Assembly (NCBI RefSeq): GCF_001625565.1
Contig: NZ_AUXS01000028.1
Coordinates: 1-64,000, forward strand
From: Pseudoalteromonas luteoviolacea NCIMB 1944
GTDB taxonomy: Bacteria; Pseudomonadota; Gammaproteobacteria; Enterobacterales; Alteromonadaceae
Length of the DNA stretch: 64,000 bases
Direction: 5' to 3'
The position numbers and the translations under genes are program-made. This document shows positions 16,633 to 25,415 of this stretch, piece by piece. The stretch's first letter is position 1, and the number at the start of each line of letters is the position of its first letter. Below the pieces are notes generated by a model. It was not told the origin of the DNA, made no database searches, and was given only the letters and a program-made list of their open reading frames with translations.

Positions 16633-17598
16633 ATGTCACAAGTAGTTGGTTTTTTCATTTATGACGAATTTCAAACAGTAGATTTGGCTGGGCCACTCGA
16701 TGCGTTTGCGACGGTGAATGAGCTGCTCGCGCCCCGTGAAGCTTACAAATTGATGACACTGTCTGCTGATGCCTTGCCTGTGCGCTCCGAAAGTGGTTTG
16801 CAGACATTAGCCGATGACACGATAGCGGAGTGTGATGCACTCGACATGTTGGTTATTATTGGTGGCCGAGGCTGTCAAAAAGTCATACATAACCCAAGTG
16901 TAATGGCGCATCTGCAACGAGTTGCAGCAAGCAGCAAACGTATTGTGAGCATCTGCACCGGGGCTTTTATTGTTGCGGCGCTGTTTCCTGAGCGTACATT
17001 GACTTTGTCTACCCACTGGAATTTTACGGAACAATTGGCGACCCAATTTCCGCATGTCACCGTAGAGTCAGAGAAGTTATTTGTGCAAAGTGAAGAAGTG
17101 TATTCTTCTGGAGGACTAACGGCTGGTATTGATTTATCACTTAGTATCATTGCGCAAGATCACGGCGCCGCGATGGCGCAACAAGTGGCGCAATATATGG
17201 TGATGTATATAAGGCGCAGTGGCGATCAGCGTCAGTATTCCAGTTTACTCAGCGCACAACAAACCTTGTCTCAGCGTTTTCAAGGTGCCATCGATTTTAT
17301 TCAAGACAACATAGATAAACCGCTCTCGGTAGAGCTCTTGGCGGAGCAAGCGTCCCTGAGCCCTCGGCATTTTCGCCGTATATTCACCGACAAAATGGGG
17401 CTTTCTCCAATGCGCTTTGTACAGCAAGTTCGACTGGAAAAAGCGAAAAACTTGCTGTGCACAACAAACTTATCGGTTGCGCAGATCAGTGTTATGACGG
17501 GGTTTGGATCGCCCCCGCTATTGTCGCGAAAGTTTACCCAAGCATATAGCGTCAACCCGACGCAATTTAGAGAAAATTTTACCTTAGAGGCTAAGTAA
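16633..17598 (+). CDS. GlxA-family transcriptional regulator (DJ-1/PfpI plus AraC HTH)
   Basis: A 321-residue protein. The N-terminal DJ-1/PfpI domain (about 1-190) contains the nucleophile-elbow equivalent IVSICTGAFIVAAL and an SSGGLTAGIDLSL segment. The C-terminal AraC-type DNA-binding domain (about 215-320) has two helix-turn-helix units: LSVELLAEQASLSPRHFRRIF and LSVAQISVMTGFGSPPLLSRKF. Relatives regulate quaternary-amine, glycine-betaine or other catabolic genes, but the ligand here is unknown. The stop overlaps the start of the next DJ-1 gene (TAATG), so both are in one transcript. Confidence 0.9.
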   Translation: MSQVVGFFIYDEFQTVDLAGPLDAFATVNELLAPREAYKLMTLSADALPVRSESGLQTLADDTIAECDALDMLVIIGGRGCQKVIHNPSVMAHLQRVAASSKRIVSICTGAFIVAALFPERTLTLSTHWNFTEQLATQFPHVTVESEKLFVQSEEVYSSGGLTAGIDLSLSIIAQDHGAAMAQQVAQYMVMYIRRSGDQRQYSSLLSAQQTLSQRFQGAIDFIQDNIDKPLSVELLAEQASLSPRHFRRIFTDKMGLSPMRFVQQVRLEKAKNLLCTTNLSVAQISVMTGFGSPPLLSRKFTQAYSVNPTQFRENFTLEAK

Positions 17599-18569
17599 TG
17601 AAAAAAAGAATAATGATGTGGTTGATGTGTTTGTGTTGTATGAAGGTAAACGCGCATTCTAAGGATCCCGATGCGTTTCATGTCGGTATTTTATTGTTTG
17701 ATGGGGCTCAAGCCATCGACTTTGTAGGTCCTGTTGAAGTGTTTGGTCAGGCAGGTTTTCGCCTGACCACGGTAAGTAAAGACGGCGCCGAGATCACGAC
17801 TGCCATGGGCTTAAAAGTGACGCCGGATCAGCGCCTCGAGCCTGCGATGAAGTTTGACGCTGTTTTGATCCCAGGAGGCAGTATTAATGGCCGTTTAATC
17901 GAAGATCCCGTGATTCAAAACTGGATTATGGCGCAAAGTCAGTCCGCGCATTATGTTATGTCAGTGTGTAATGGCGCGTTTATTCTCGCCAATACCGGTC
18001 TGCTCGATGGGTTGTATGCGACGACCATAGAAAAAGCATTTGATAGTTTTGCAAGGCAATATCCAGCGGTGAAACTAGCAAGGGATAAAAAGTTTACCGA
18101 CAATGGTAAAGTACTGACGACAGCTGGGCTATCTTCGGGTATTGACGGTGCGTTATCCTTAGTTGCGAAAGTCAATGGGATGCGCTCTGCGCGCACTGTG
18201 GCGGCAAAAATTGAATACGATTGGGTGCCAAGTGGCGGTTATATCAGAGGTAAAATGGCAGATCGCGTTCTTCCTGAGTTCGATACGCTTCCTACTGGAG
18301 TGACCTTAATGGCAAAAACGTTTCACTATGGCGATGAGCAAAACTGGTTTCAAGGTCATGTTTTTGATGTCGGTGTAAAGCAGCCATCTCGCTTATCGAG
18401 CTGGCTTGACCAACAAATGAAAAACGCCGGCTGGCAAGCTGTGAGCAGTGATAATACGTTAGCTTGGTCAAAGCAGTTGGGTGAGCAGCAATGGCTGTTG
18501 CATGTCAGCGTATCCCATCTGCAGGGCACACAATTTTCCACTCAGCTCACTCTTAATCGCCAGATCTAA
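17598..18569 (+). CDS. Exported DJ-1/PfpI family protein
   Basis: A 323-residue protein with a signal peptide (MKKRIMMWLMCLCCMKVNAHS). The DJ-1/PfpI domain runs from about 27 to 215: VGILLFDGAQAIDFVGPVEVF, DAVLIPGGSING, VMSVCNGAFILA (Cys of the nucleophile elbow) and TTAGLSSGIDGALSL. The roughly 100 C-terminal residues carry no recognised domain. The fold parallels the N-terminal half of the regulator it overlaps, so the pair may share a ligand, one sensing in the periplasm and one in the cytoplasm. The function is otherwise unknown. Confidence 0.85.
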   Translation: MKKRIMMWLMCLCCMKVNAHSKDPDAFHVGILLFDGAQAIDFVGPVEVFGQAGFRLTTVSKDGAEITTAMGLKVTPDQRLEPAMKFDAVLIPGGSINGRLIEDPVIQNWIMAQSQSAHYVMSVCNGAFILANTGLLDGLYATTIEKAFDSFARQYPAVKLARDKKFTDNGKVLTTAGLSSGIDGALSLVAKVNGMRSARTVAAKIEYDWVPSGGYIRGKMADRVLPEFDTLPTGVTLMAKTFHYGDEQNWFQGHVFDVGVKQPSRLSSWLDQQMKNAGWQAVSSDNTLAWSKQLGEQQWLLHVSVSHLQGTQFSTQLTLNRQI

Positions 18570-20950
18570 CCCACATTCTTACTCTGTTTTGGCTGCTCAT
18601 CTTGTGTGATGCAGCCATCCAAAATTGCTTCGGTCAAGTGATTGACAGCTAAGATCAATTCTCCATGACGCAGAGTGTGCTGCCAGATCTGCGCTCGGAG
18701 GGCATGTAGATCGACTATTTGCGTTGCACCCGTACAGTATTGAATGACTCGGATCCCGAGTTCAAGACTACTTTGATGCTGGCTGAGCAAGGCATGTTGC
18801 TCGGCAAGTTTACTCGATTGTGAAAAAGTGCTTTTGAGCTTAGGAATGTCGTTTAGCCAAAGTTGATACTGTGCCATTAACTTTGCATAAAGTGCAGTTT
18901 TATCTTGCGACGCTAGACGAATGTGCCATTGGCGCAAGTAGCTGCTTTCAGCTGGTAAAAAATCGACTAGTGCATCCAGCGGTGCTTGCTGGTGGTATTG
19001 TCCATTTTGATACTTAACATGATGTCGAGTGTAATATTGTGCTTGTTCGATCAACTGGCTAAAACGTTTGAGTGCGTCAATATCGCCTTGGCCACTAAGT
19101 GTGGCAAGTCCATGTAAGTGCTGAGATTGGTGTTTTAGTCCAAGGCGGTGAGTGGCAAATTTGTCTAACTTTGCCAAACGCTGATACATACTGGTTTCGC
19201 TTTGCTGATTAACAGGGGACCATAGACGTTCGGCGATGGCAAACAGTCTCGGCCAGAGCCGCAAATCGAGATTGTACGGCATAACGAGCTCGCCCCAAAT
19301 GGTTGCCTCAGCGCCTAAAACTCGCGTTTTTGCGCTGTCCATAGGCGCACTGGCAAAGTTGGAGGGAGCTAGCTTGGGCACTTGAGATAAGGGGCGTATT
19401 TGGTGTGTATACGGGGTATTGCCCACTAATATTTGGCTTTGTGAAGGCTGGTTTTTTGTTAGGCTGATACGCAGCGGGCCCATCCAGGTGTCGATATTAA
19501 ATCGTATCATCTGTGTAGACTCTTCAAGGCCTTCAATCTCAATGACTTTTCTACCATCTATTACAATGTAGCCGAGGTATTTTGCACGTTTATCAGGTGA
19601 TAAGACAAAATGTCCCGTGACAGGGCTGCCCTTTAGTCGAGTAATTGAAAACTGCCAAGCTTGCCCCTGTTGCATTGAGGCTGTGTGCTCAAGTGTGATG
19701 CGCTTTTGAGGCAGCGGGTCGTTGCGATAATGGTAGCTGGTATACTGGGGTTGATCGACGTAAAAGCCTGCCGATAAAACGCCCATATGGCCGGCATTGG
19801 TGAGTCGGGTGAGTGAGTCGAATCCGCGCCAAGATTGGATCACTACAGACTTGTTGAGCTCGGGTTGAAATATTTCATCCCATCCCATCAGCACTTTATT
19901 GTGCACGCTGAGTAAGGATTGCACTTTAAGGTTAAAATGATTGTGTAGCTGCGCCGGTGAGGAGAGTGTGTGCAGTTGCATATATTCCTGCACAGCTTGA
20001 CTGTCGCGCCAATGATCCGGTTTTACTTCGTCCCCACCAATGTGCACATAGGGATCGGGAAAAGTGGCAGCCAGTTCAGAAATGATGTGTTTTATGAAGG
20101 TGTATACCTCAGAGTTGCTCGGGTCGAGTAAAGGCTTAAATACACCCCAACCTCTTTCCATTTTGTACGGGCCGGGATGTGCCATCAATTCTGGGTAGGC
20201 AACCGCGAGTGCAGACGCATGACCAGGTAAGTCTATTTCGGGGACTACGCGGATCCCTCGCTGCGCCGCATATGCCACGATATCAGCCATGTCTTTGTGG
20301 GTATAATATTGACCATCAGCAGCATGTTGCTGCAATTTGGGGTAGTGTTGACTGGCAAAGCGCCAGCCCTGATCGTCTGTCAGGTGCCAGTGTAAAACAT
20401 TGAGCTTGGCGGACACCATACCATCCAATTGACGTTTGATGGCGTTGATAGGAATAAAGTGACGTGCGCTGTCTATCATCAGGCCTCGCCAAGCAAATCG
20501 AGGTTGATCGTCTATGTGCAAGGAGGGTAGTTGGTTTGGATATTGATATGCCAGCTGTCTTAAAGTTTGTAGCCCATAATTCAGTCCCCAATAGTTTGCT
20601 GCCTTGATTCTGATCTGAGAGGGTGAGATGTTTAATTGATAGCTTTCATCTTGATGTAGGCTGGGATGTATTGGTGTAGAGTCCGTGACATCAAAAATAA
20701 TATTTGCCCTTAAAATTGATTCACTAAAGCGAACATTTTCAAACGTATTTCGTAACTGTTGTTTGAGGTAGTGGGATTGCGATGGCGCAAGATTTGGCAA
20801 ATACACACGCAGTGGGGAAGTGGTATCTAAGGAGCCTGAACCTAATTGAATGCTGCTTGGATAGGGCATGAGGTTGACGTTAGGCTGGGCAGCCCAGACG
20901 GGTAAGCAGCATAATCCAATTAACAGCATTACTAAGCGTATCATTTCCAT
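18566..20950 (-). CDS. GH20 beta-N-acetylhexosaminidase
   Basis: A 794-residue secreted or periplasmic enzyme. Signal peptide about 1-20 (LVMLLIGLCCLPVWA). An N-terminal GH20b-type domain (about 25-150) precedes the catalytic barrel. The barrel begins with FAWRGLMIDSARHFIP, continues with LNVLHWHLTDDQGWRF, and carries the catalytic Asp-Glu pair D307-E308 in HIGGDE. A GEL(V) segment near ATIWGELVMPYNLDLRLWPR closes the barrel. It would release GlcNAc from chitin oligosaccharides made by the GH18 enzyme. Its last bases overlap the end of the convergent DJ-1 gene by 4 bases. It is divergent from the porin gene at 21146, and the two probably share a control region. Confidence 0.93.
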   Translation of the reverse strand: MEMIRLVMLLIGLCCLPVWAAQPNVNLMPYPSSIQLGSGSLDTTSPLRVYLPNLAPSQSHYLKQQLRNTFENVRFSESILRANIIFDVTDSTPIHPSLHQDESYQLNISPSQIRIKAANYWGLNYGLQTLRQLAYQYPNQLPSLHIDDQPRFAWRGLMIDSARHFIPINAIKRQLDGMVSAKLNVLHWHLTDDQGWRFASQHYPKLQQHAADGQYYTHKDMADIVAYAAQRGIRVVPEIDLPGHASALAVAYPELMAHPGPYKMERGWGVFKPLLDPSNSEVYTFIKHIISELAATFPDPYVHIGGDEVKPDHWRDSQAVQEYMQLHTLSSPAQLHNHFNLKVQSLLSVHNKVLMGWDEIFQPELNKSVVIQSWRGFDSLTRLTNAGHMGVLSAGFYVDQPQYTSYHYRNDPLPQKRITLEHTASMQQGQAWQFSITRLKGSPVTGHFVLSPDKRAKYLGYIVIDGRKVIEIEGLEESTQMIRFNIDTWMGPLRISLTKNQPSQSQILVGNTPYTHQIRPLSQVPKLAPSNFASAPMDSAKTRVLGAEATIWGELVMPYNLDLRLWPRLFAIAERLWSPVNQQSETSMYQRLAKLDKFATHRLGLKHQSQHLHGLATLSGQGDIDALKRFSQLIEQAQYYTRHHVKYQNGQYHQQAPLDALVDFLPAESSYLRQWHIRLASQDKTALYAKLMAQYQLWLNDIPKLKSTFSQSSKLAEQHALLSQHQSSLELGIRVIQYCTGATQIVDLHALRAQIWQHTLRHGELILAVNHLTEAILDGCITQDEQPKQSKNVG

Positions 20951-21023
20951 TCCTTGTTTACTTTGGCGTAGATGTGGTGAAATTTTATACGTTTACGTTA
21001 TCAAAGTCCGTCATAAAAACATA

Positions 21024-21033
21024 CACCTAGGTG
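21024..21033. promoter_or_regulatory. Palindrome between hexosaminidase and porin genes
   Basis: CACCTAGGTG, a perfect 10-base palindrome in the 195-base divergent gap. It is a possible operator for a shared regulator; none is known to me with this site. Confidence 0.3.
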
Positions 21034-21145
21034 AGATTCATTAATCTTGTATCCGGCGTTTACCATGGTATTGCGTTACTTTGGCTCAGTATCAGGTGAC
21101 AGCCACTGTTAGTTTGTAACCACAAAATAGAGGCTAACAATATGG

Positions 21146-22291
21146 GTGATTAAAGTGACGATAGTAGGCAGCAAACTGGGGATCGTGTTGGTTGTGTTTA
21201 GCATGGTTTGGCATACCGCACATGCGCAGCAACGCCAAGTCGAATTTGAAGGCTCTGCGTTGCTGAGCGAACAGGTACTGCCCACTCAGAAGTTTGTTTC
21301 TGAGGGCAGTGAAAACATTGACGTCGACAGTGAAACTCTGTACTCAATCGATTTGGAAACAACCATACATCAGGACCAACACAGTGTCTTTTTATGGCTG
21401 GAACACAATCGAAACCAACCTGCTGATGGGGTATCTGCATGGCTTGAGAATACCAATGAAGACGCGGGGACGACGTTAGATAGTGATGAAACCAGTAGGA
21501 CCCAATTGTCATCTTTGTACTGGCGGTATCGTTTTGCTGAACAGCACCGCGAGGTGATGGTCGGGCTGGCCGAAGTAAGCATGTTGTTGGATACCAATGA
21601 GATAGCCAACGATGAGGTTGGTCAATTTCTCGCTGCTGGATTTGTCAACAATCCCTCTATCGACTTTCCGGATTATGCGCCTGCGATACGTTATCAAGGC
21701 ACCATCCCCAAGGGTGACTGGCAGTGGCGTGCCCTGCTGTCAAACGCTAAGGGGTTGGCTGATAATCAGGGTAACTATGCCGACACATTCGCTCAAATTG
21801 ATGGCTCAGAAGGCGTATTCATAGCATTGGAAGGGCAAAAGAAGCTGGCCAATGGCATCTTGCTTACCTTAGGCAGTTGGCACAATAGTGATACTAAAAG
21901 ATACGGTACCTATGGTGCTTGGTACACGCAACGAGGTGCGTTTAAACTGCACGGGCGCCTGAGCCAAAGTATCAGCTACGAGCATACCGAAGACAACTTC
22001 GAAAGTGACAAAAGCCTCTTCGCCAGCGCGGTTGCACAGTATCAATATCATGACTTTGTTTTTGCATCCGGGCTGAGCTACCTATCTAACCAATCGCGAG
22101 ACAATGTCTCAAGGATAACACGTATGGCAGAGTGTTATGTTCAGTATCATTGGTCGGAAAACTTACACACAACGCTTTCTCACCAATGGCACGATGGTGT
22201 CGTGAATACTGAATCTCCCCTTGAGGCAGCGCCGCAGTTAGTGGCTAATTGGCAGGAAGTGGTAACGCTGCGTATGGTGGTGCACTGGTAA
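21146..22291 (+). CDS. Outer-membrane porin-like beta-barrel protein
   Basis: A 381-residue protein with a signal peptide (GIVLVVFSMVWHTAHAQ). The start is GTG 21146, or GTG 21155 nearer to the signal; AGGCTAAC is the likely ribosome site. The mature part is made of alternating strands with acidic turns and ends in TLRMVVHW, the aromatic C-terminal residue expected of outer-membrane barrels. It resembles OprB/OprP-like or alginate/chitoporin-type porins in length and style. The divergent hexosaminidase suggests uptake of chitin-derived sugars, but the substrate is inference. Confidence 0.7.
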   Translation: MIKVTIVGSKLGIVLVVFSMVWHTAHAQQRQVEFEGSALLSEQVLPTQKFVSEGSENIDVDSETLYSIDLETTIHQDQHSVFLWLEHNRNQPADGVSAWLENTNEDAGTTLDSDETSRTQLSSLYWRYRFAEQHREVMVGLAEVSMLLDTNEIANDEVGQFLAAGFVNNPSIDFPDYAPAIRYQGTIPKGDWQWRALLSNAKGLADNQGNYADTFAQIDGSEGVFIALEGQKKLANGILLTLGSWHNSDTKRYGTYGAWYTQRGAFKLHGRLSQSISYEHTEDNFESDKSLFASAVAQYQYHDFVFASGLSYLSNQSRDNVSRITRMAECYVQYHWSENLHTTLSHQWHDGVVNTESPLEAAPQLVANWQEVVTLRMVVHW

Positions 22292-22300
22292 CCAAATTGG

Positions 22301-23107
22301 TTACGCTTTGGTGTATTGTTTGGGAGGGACCCCAAACACTTTTTTAAATGCAGTGTTAAACGCGCTGCTCGATTCAAACCCCAATTGCTGGGCAATCATT
22401 TGTTGAGATTGTCCAGCGTTGAGCATTTCTACGGCGCGCAATGCCCGAAGCTTTTGCTTCCACTGACTAAAGCTCATCGCAAAGTTTTTATGAAATAAAC
22501 GGTTGAGCGTACGGCTGGATGCGCCGACGCGCTTTCCCCACTGCTCTAATGTGACTGGACTCCCGGGGTTGGCATAAAGCTCAGCAACAATAGGGTGAAG
22601 GCGTGTATCTTGTGCCCGTGGAATAAAAAAGTCACTGGTGGGCGCTTGCTCCAAGCGATCGATAAAAACATCGATAAAACGTTGGGTTTTGTCATCGAGG
22701 ATATAGTCGTCAGGCCATGTGCATATTTCCAAGATTAAGGCTTTTAATAAATCGCTGACTACCAGTGATTTGGCCTGATCACCAAGCAGGTTTTGGTATT
22801 TTTGGTCAATGTAAACACTGCGAAAGTGCCCCCCGTACCGGCAATAGAGTTCATGGCCAACATGAGGGGGGATCCAAAGGGCTTGCTGAGGCGGGATCAC
22901 AAAGCTGCCTTGGGGTGTAAAAATGGTCATGACACCATCACTAATATACGTCAACTGTCCCCAGGGATGACTATGTTCTTCAACATGTTCCCACTGTGGC
23001 ATAGTCGTGGCACGCGGAAATACGGGCTTGCCCAGTTGGCTACGCTTAAAGCGAGATTTCACACTCACCCAAGAATTATTTGTCTGTTTAGATAAGTTTT
23101 CTGTCAT
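22301..23107 (-). CDS. AraC-family regulator with cupin sensor domain
   Basis: About 268 residues from the ATG at 23107; a start at 23140 adds 11 residues and cannot be excluded. An N-terminal cupin (HSHPWGQLTYISDGVMTIFTP, with VIPPQQALWIPPHVGHEL) precedes a C-terminal AraC HTH domain: VTLEQWGKRVGASSRTLNRLF and QSQQMIAQQLGFESSSAFNTAF. This is the NimR/YdeO-like cupin-AraC type. It is divergent from the MFS transporter gene, with starts only about 75 bases apart, so it probably controls that transporter. It converges with the porin gene 9 bases away. Confidence 0.88.
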   Translation of the reverse strand: MTENLSKQTNNSWVSVKSRFKRSQLGKPVFPRATTMPQWEHVEEHSHPWGQLTYISDGVMTIFTPQGSFVIPPQQALWIPPHVGHELYCRYGGHFRSVYIDQKYQNLLGDQAKSLVVSDLLKALILEICTWPDDYILDDKTQRFIDVFIDRLEQAPTSDFFIPRAQDTRLHPIVAELYANPGSPVTLEQWGKRVGASSRTLNRLFHKNFAMSFSQWKQKLRALRAVEMLNAGQSQQMIAQQLGFESSSAFNTAFKKVFGVPPKQYTKA

Positions 23108-23181
23108 ATTTTTGGATTTAGGCCAGTAAAAATTGAGCATATACTAGCCAGGCGTTTCACTCAATGTGCTTAGGAAAGTAA

Positions 23182-24360
23182 ATGGAAAAACAATCATTCT
23201 TGCGGTTTACACCTTCTCCGATGAGCTTTTTAGTCTTAGCAACCTGTGTAATGGCGATGACATTTGCCGGCTGGACTGCAATGCTGAATAATTTTGCTGT
23301 TGAGGCAGCAGACTTTACTGGCGCCAATATGGGGATATTGCAATCACTACGAGAAATCCCCGGCTTTTTAGCTTTCACCGCGGTATTTATATTACTGGTA
23401 TTAAAAGAGCAGACCTTTGCGGTTGTAAGCTTGTGTCTGCTGTCTATTGGTGTTGCCATCACAGGGTTTTTTCCAACGATTTATGGCCTGTACGCTACGA
23501 CAGTGTTGATGTCGATAGGATTTCACTATTTCGAAACCTTAAATCAATCCCTCAGTTTGCAGTGGTTTAAAAAAGATGAAGCAGCAGAAAAGTTAGGCAA
23601 ATTGTTGTCGATTAAGTCTATGGCTTCACTGGCGACATTTGCAATTATCTGGGTGGGATTTAGCTGGCTGCAAACCGACTATATGTGGATGTATTTATTG
23701 ATAGGTGGTATGGGGTTAATTGTGACGATATTTATGGCCTCGACCCACCCTCAGTTTATTGCTGCGGCAGGACAAAATAAAAAGCTGATTCTGCGCAAAG
23801 AATACAGTTTGTATTATTTACTGGTGTTTTTCTCTGGCGCTCGTCGGCAAATATTCATGGTATTTGCAGGCTTTTTAATGGTTGAAAAGTTTGGCTATGA
23901 TGTCGCACAAATTACTGCGTTGTACATGCTTAATCACGTGATCAACATTTTCTTGGCTCCCAAGATAGGTAGCTGGATTGGACGTATTGGTGAGCAAAAA
24001 GCACTGACCGTTGAATACACTGGGTTAATTGTGGTCTTTATCGGATATGCTTTGGTTGAGTCGGCACAGGTCGCGGCCATGCTGTATGTGGTTGATCATA
24101 TTTTCTTTGCCATGGCGATAGCTTTGAAAACGTATTTTCAAAAAATTGCACGGCCAGAAGACATTGCAGCCACTGCGGGCGTAAGCTTCACCATCAATCA
24201 TATTGCGGCTGTGGTGATCCCGGCGAGTTTTGGTGTGGTTTGGCTGTATGATCAGTCTTTGGTATTTTATTTTGGCGCAGCACTTGCGGCTTGCTCTTTA
24301 TTGTTGAGTCAGTTTATTTCACCACACTTGCGCAAACTAAACGCCTCGCAAAGCTCGTAA
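23182..24360 (+). CDS. MFS transporter
   Basis: A 392-residue, 12-helix protein of the major facilitator superfamily, behind AGGAAAGTAA. Hydrophobic segments are spaced regularly, for example LVLATCVMAMTFAGWTAM, FLAFTAVFILLVL and MWMYLLIGGMGLIVTIFMA. The midpoint loop is basic, and LLVFFSGARRQIFMVF begins the second half. No signature motif defines the substrate. The family includes drug, sugar and metabolite exporters. It is divergently arranged with the cupin-AraC regulator, the usual layout for an inducible efflux or uptake pair. Confidence 0.85.
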   Translation: MEKQSFLRFTPSPMSFLVLATCVMAMTFAGWTAMLNNFAVEAADFTGANMGILQSLREIPGFLAFTAVFILLVLKEQTFAVVSLCLLSIGVAITGFFPTIYGLYATTVLMSIGFHYFETLNQSLSLQWFKKDEAAEKLGKLLSIKSMASLATFAIIWVGFSWLQTDYMWMYLLIGGMGLIVTIFMASTHPQFIAAAGQNKKLILRKEYSLYYLLVFFSGARRQIFMVFAGFLMVEKFGYDVAQITALYMLNHVINIFLAPKIGSWIGRIGEQKALTVEYTGLIVVFIGYALVESAQVAAMLYVVDHIFFAMAIALKTYFQKIARPEDIAATAGVSFTINHIAAVVIPASFGVVWLYDQSLVFYFGAALAACSLLLSQFISPHLRKLNASQSS

Positions 24361-24403
24361 ATTCGCAGCCAATCAGCGTTTAAGTTACCGAGCATTTAAC
24401 ACG

Positions 24404-24444
24404 GCATATTCATAGTCTAACGAGATAGTAAACTATGAGTATGC
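24404..24444. promoter_or_regulatory. 13-base inverted repeat ahead of the 24448 gene
   Basis: GCATATTCATAGT and ACTATGAGTATGC, one mismatch, separated by 15 bases and ending 3 bases before the ATG. Such a long arm next to the start codon could be an operator or a 5' hairpin that hides the ribosome site. No Shine-Dalgarno is visible in between. Confidence 0.5.
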
Positions 24445-24447
24445 ATT

Positions 24448-24885
24448 ATGACATCTGAGCCTTTGACCTTTTCTGTTTATGCTTGTATCCGTCGCAGTCA
24501 AGCAACAGACCAATTAGGATTGCCAGTTAGACATCCCTTATACCACCGCCACGCCAGTTTAGTGTTTAAAAACAATTGTGATCAGTCTAGTTATGCCTAT
24601 GGGTTTGGCTTCAATGGATTTAATCGAGAGCCATTGCCAAAGCCACAGAAGTTGCTTGCCAAAGAGTGGCTTTATCGCAAGTTATCGAGCCAAGGAGTTG
24701 AGCGCCTATTTATAAAACTCAATGATATTGATGCGGCCAGTTACAACATTGCGACTTACAATTGCGTGGACCATCTCGTGGTTTGCTTGCAAGTGCTAGG
24801 AAGGCAATCGCGATTATTCAATCGCTACCGATATCTCAATAGGCGCTGGTATGGCGGATATACATTAAGGAGAAAAGTCCTTTAA
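24448..24885 (+). CDS. Small protein, possible papain-like/LRAT-type fold
   Basis: A 145-residue protein that I do not recognise. It has a His in YHRHASLVF (about residue 33) and a Cys in the sentence YNCVDHLVVCLQ (about residue 107). The spacing and the N-C-x-x-H/F pattern recall LRAT/NlpC-P60-type enzymes, where His precedes an NC(E/V)xF helix. No signal peptide is present. Its last 21 bases overlap the end of the convergent RebB-type gene, so it belongs physically to the R-body locus. Enzymatic activity is inference, and the His-to-Cys order would need structural support. Confidence 0.5.
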   Translation: MTSEPLTFSVYACIRRSQATDQLGLPVRHPLYHRHASLVFKNNCDQSSYAYGFGFNGFNREPLPKPQKLLAKEWLYRKLSSQGVERLFIKLNDIDAASYNIATYNCVDHLVVCLQVLGRQSRLFNRYRYLNRRWYGGYTLRRKVL

Positions 24886-25137
24886 AATTTTAGCTGCTTT
24901 GGTACCAACCTCAGAGAAGTTCTCAGTGCCTTTGGTCATGGCTTTTTGTGCCTCTTCTATGACTTTAACGTATTTAGGATCACCGGTAGCAAGCAATTGC
25001 GACAATGCCACACCTATGGCTGTTGTGGTGATAGTGCTCAAGTTACGCAGGTTGTCAGTTGCATCCTGTACAGCCATCGAGGTTGACTGTGCAACCGCTT
25101 GTTGTGCCTTAACCAAAGCTGCTGGTTTGTCAGCCAT
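24865..25137 (-). CDS. RebB-type R-body protein, subfamily C
   Basis: A 90-residue, Ala- and Thr-rich helical protein. The core AVAQSTSMAVQDATDNLRNL then TTTAIGVALSQLLATGD is shared closely with the gene at 26522-26815, so the two are paralogues. The pattern of small residues with Gln/Asn/Asp at heptad-like spacing resembles RebB-family (killing trait) R-body proteins. It is the last gene of the minus-strand series, 7 bases after the preceding gene, and overlaps the convergent 24448 gene by 21 bases. R-bodies are coiled protein ribbons that unroll on a pH change. Its role as structural or assembly subunit is inferred from the locus. Confidence 0.7.
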   Translation of the reverse strand: MADKPAALVKAQQAVAQSTSMAVQDATDNLRNLSTITTTAIGVALSQLLATGDPKYVKVIEEAQKAMTKGTENFSEVGTKAAKILKDFSP

Positions 25138-25143
25138 GTCAGT

Positions 25144-25323
25144 TTATCCACCTTGCGCTAGGATGAGAGCGCAAGCAGATGAGACTGACGCTGAGGTGTA
25201 AGTTTGCGCACTTTGTTGCGCTGTGATTGCATTTTGCATCATCAACCCGACGGTATCTGCTAAAGCAGAATCACTCAGTTGGGAAATGATTTCGTCAACA
25301 CTGGGGCCATTTTTGTCTGACAT
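25144..25323 (-). CDS. RebB-type R-body protein, subfamily B (59 residues)
   Basis: A 59-residue protein with a good ribosome site (AAGAGGTCGATAATT). The core ALADTVGLMMQNAITAQQSA then VSSACALILAQ aligns with TLAETLGLSMHNAVTSQQHA in the gene at 25987-26367. It is therefore a short paralogue lacking that protein's charged tail. It follows a strong hairpin at 25381-25403 and precedes the last reb gene by 7 bases. Confidence 0.7.
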   Translation of the reverse strand: MSDKNGPSVDEIISQLSDSALADTVGLMMQNAITAQQSAQTYTSASVSSACALILAQGG

Positions 25324-25380
25324 AATTATCGACCTCTTAAAGTTAAGGCGAGTAGCCTAATAAGTGGACTGTATTTGTCT

Positions 25381-25403
25381 ACAGAGGCAGTGACTGCCTC
25401 TGT
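25381..25403 (-). other. Strong hairpin between reb genes
   Basis: ACAGAGGCAG, loop TGA, CTGCCTCTGT: a perfect 10-base stem 13 bases past the stop of the 25416-25700 gene. There is no U-run on the minus strand. It probably stabilises or trims the mRNA, or attenuates downstream expression. Confidence 0.55.
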
Positions 25404-25415
25404 GTTGAGGCTGTG

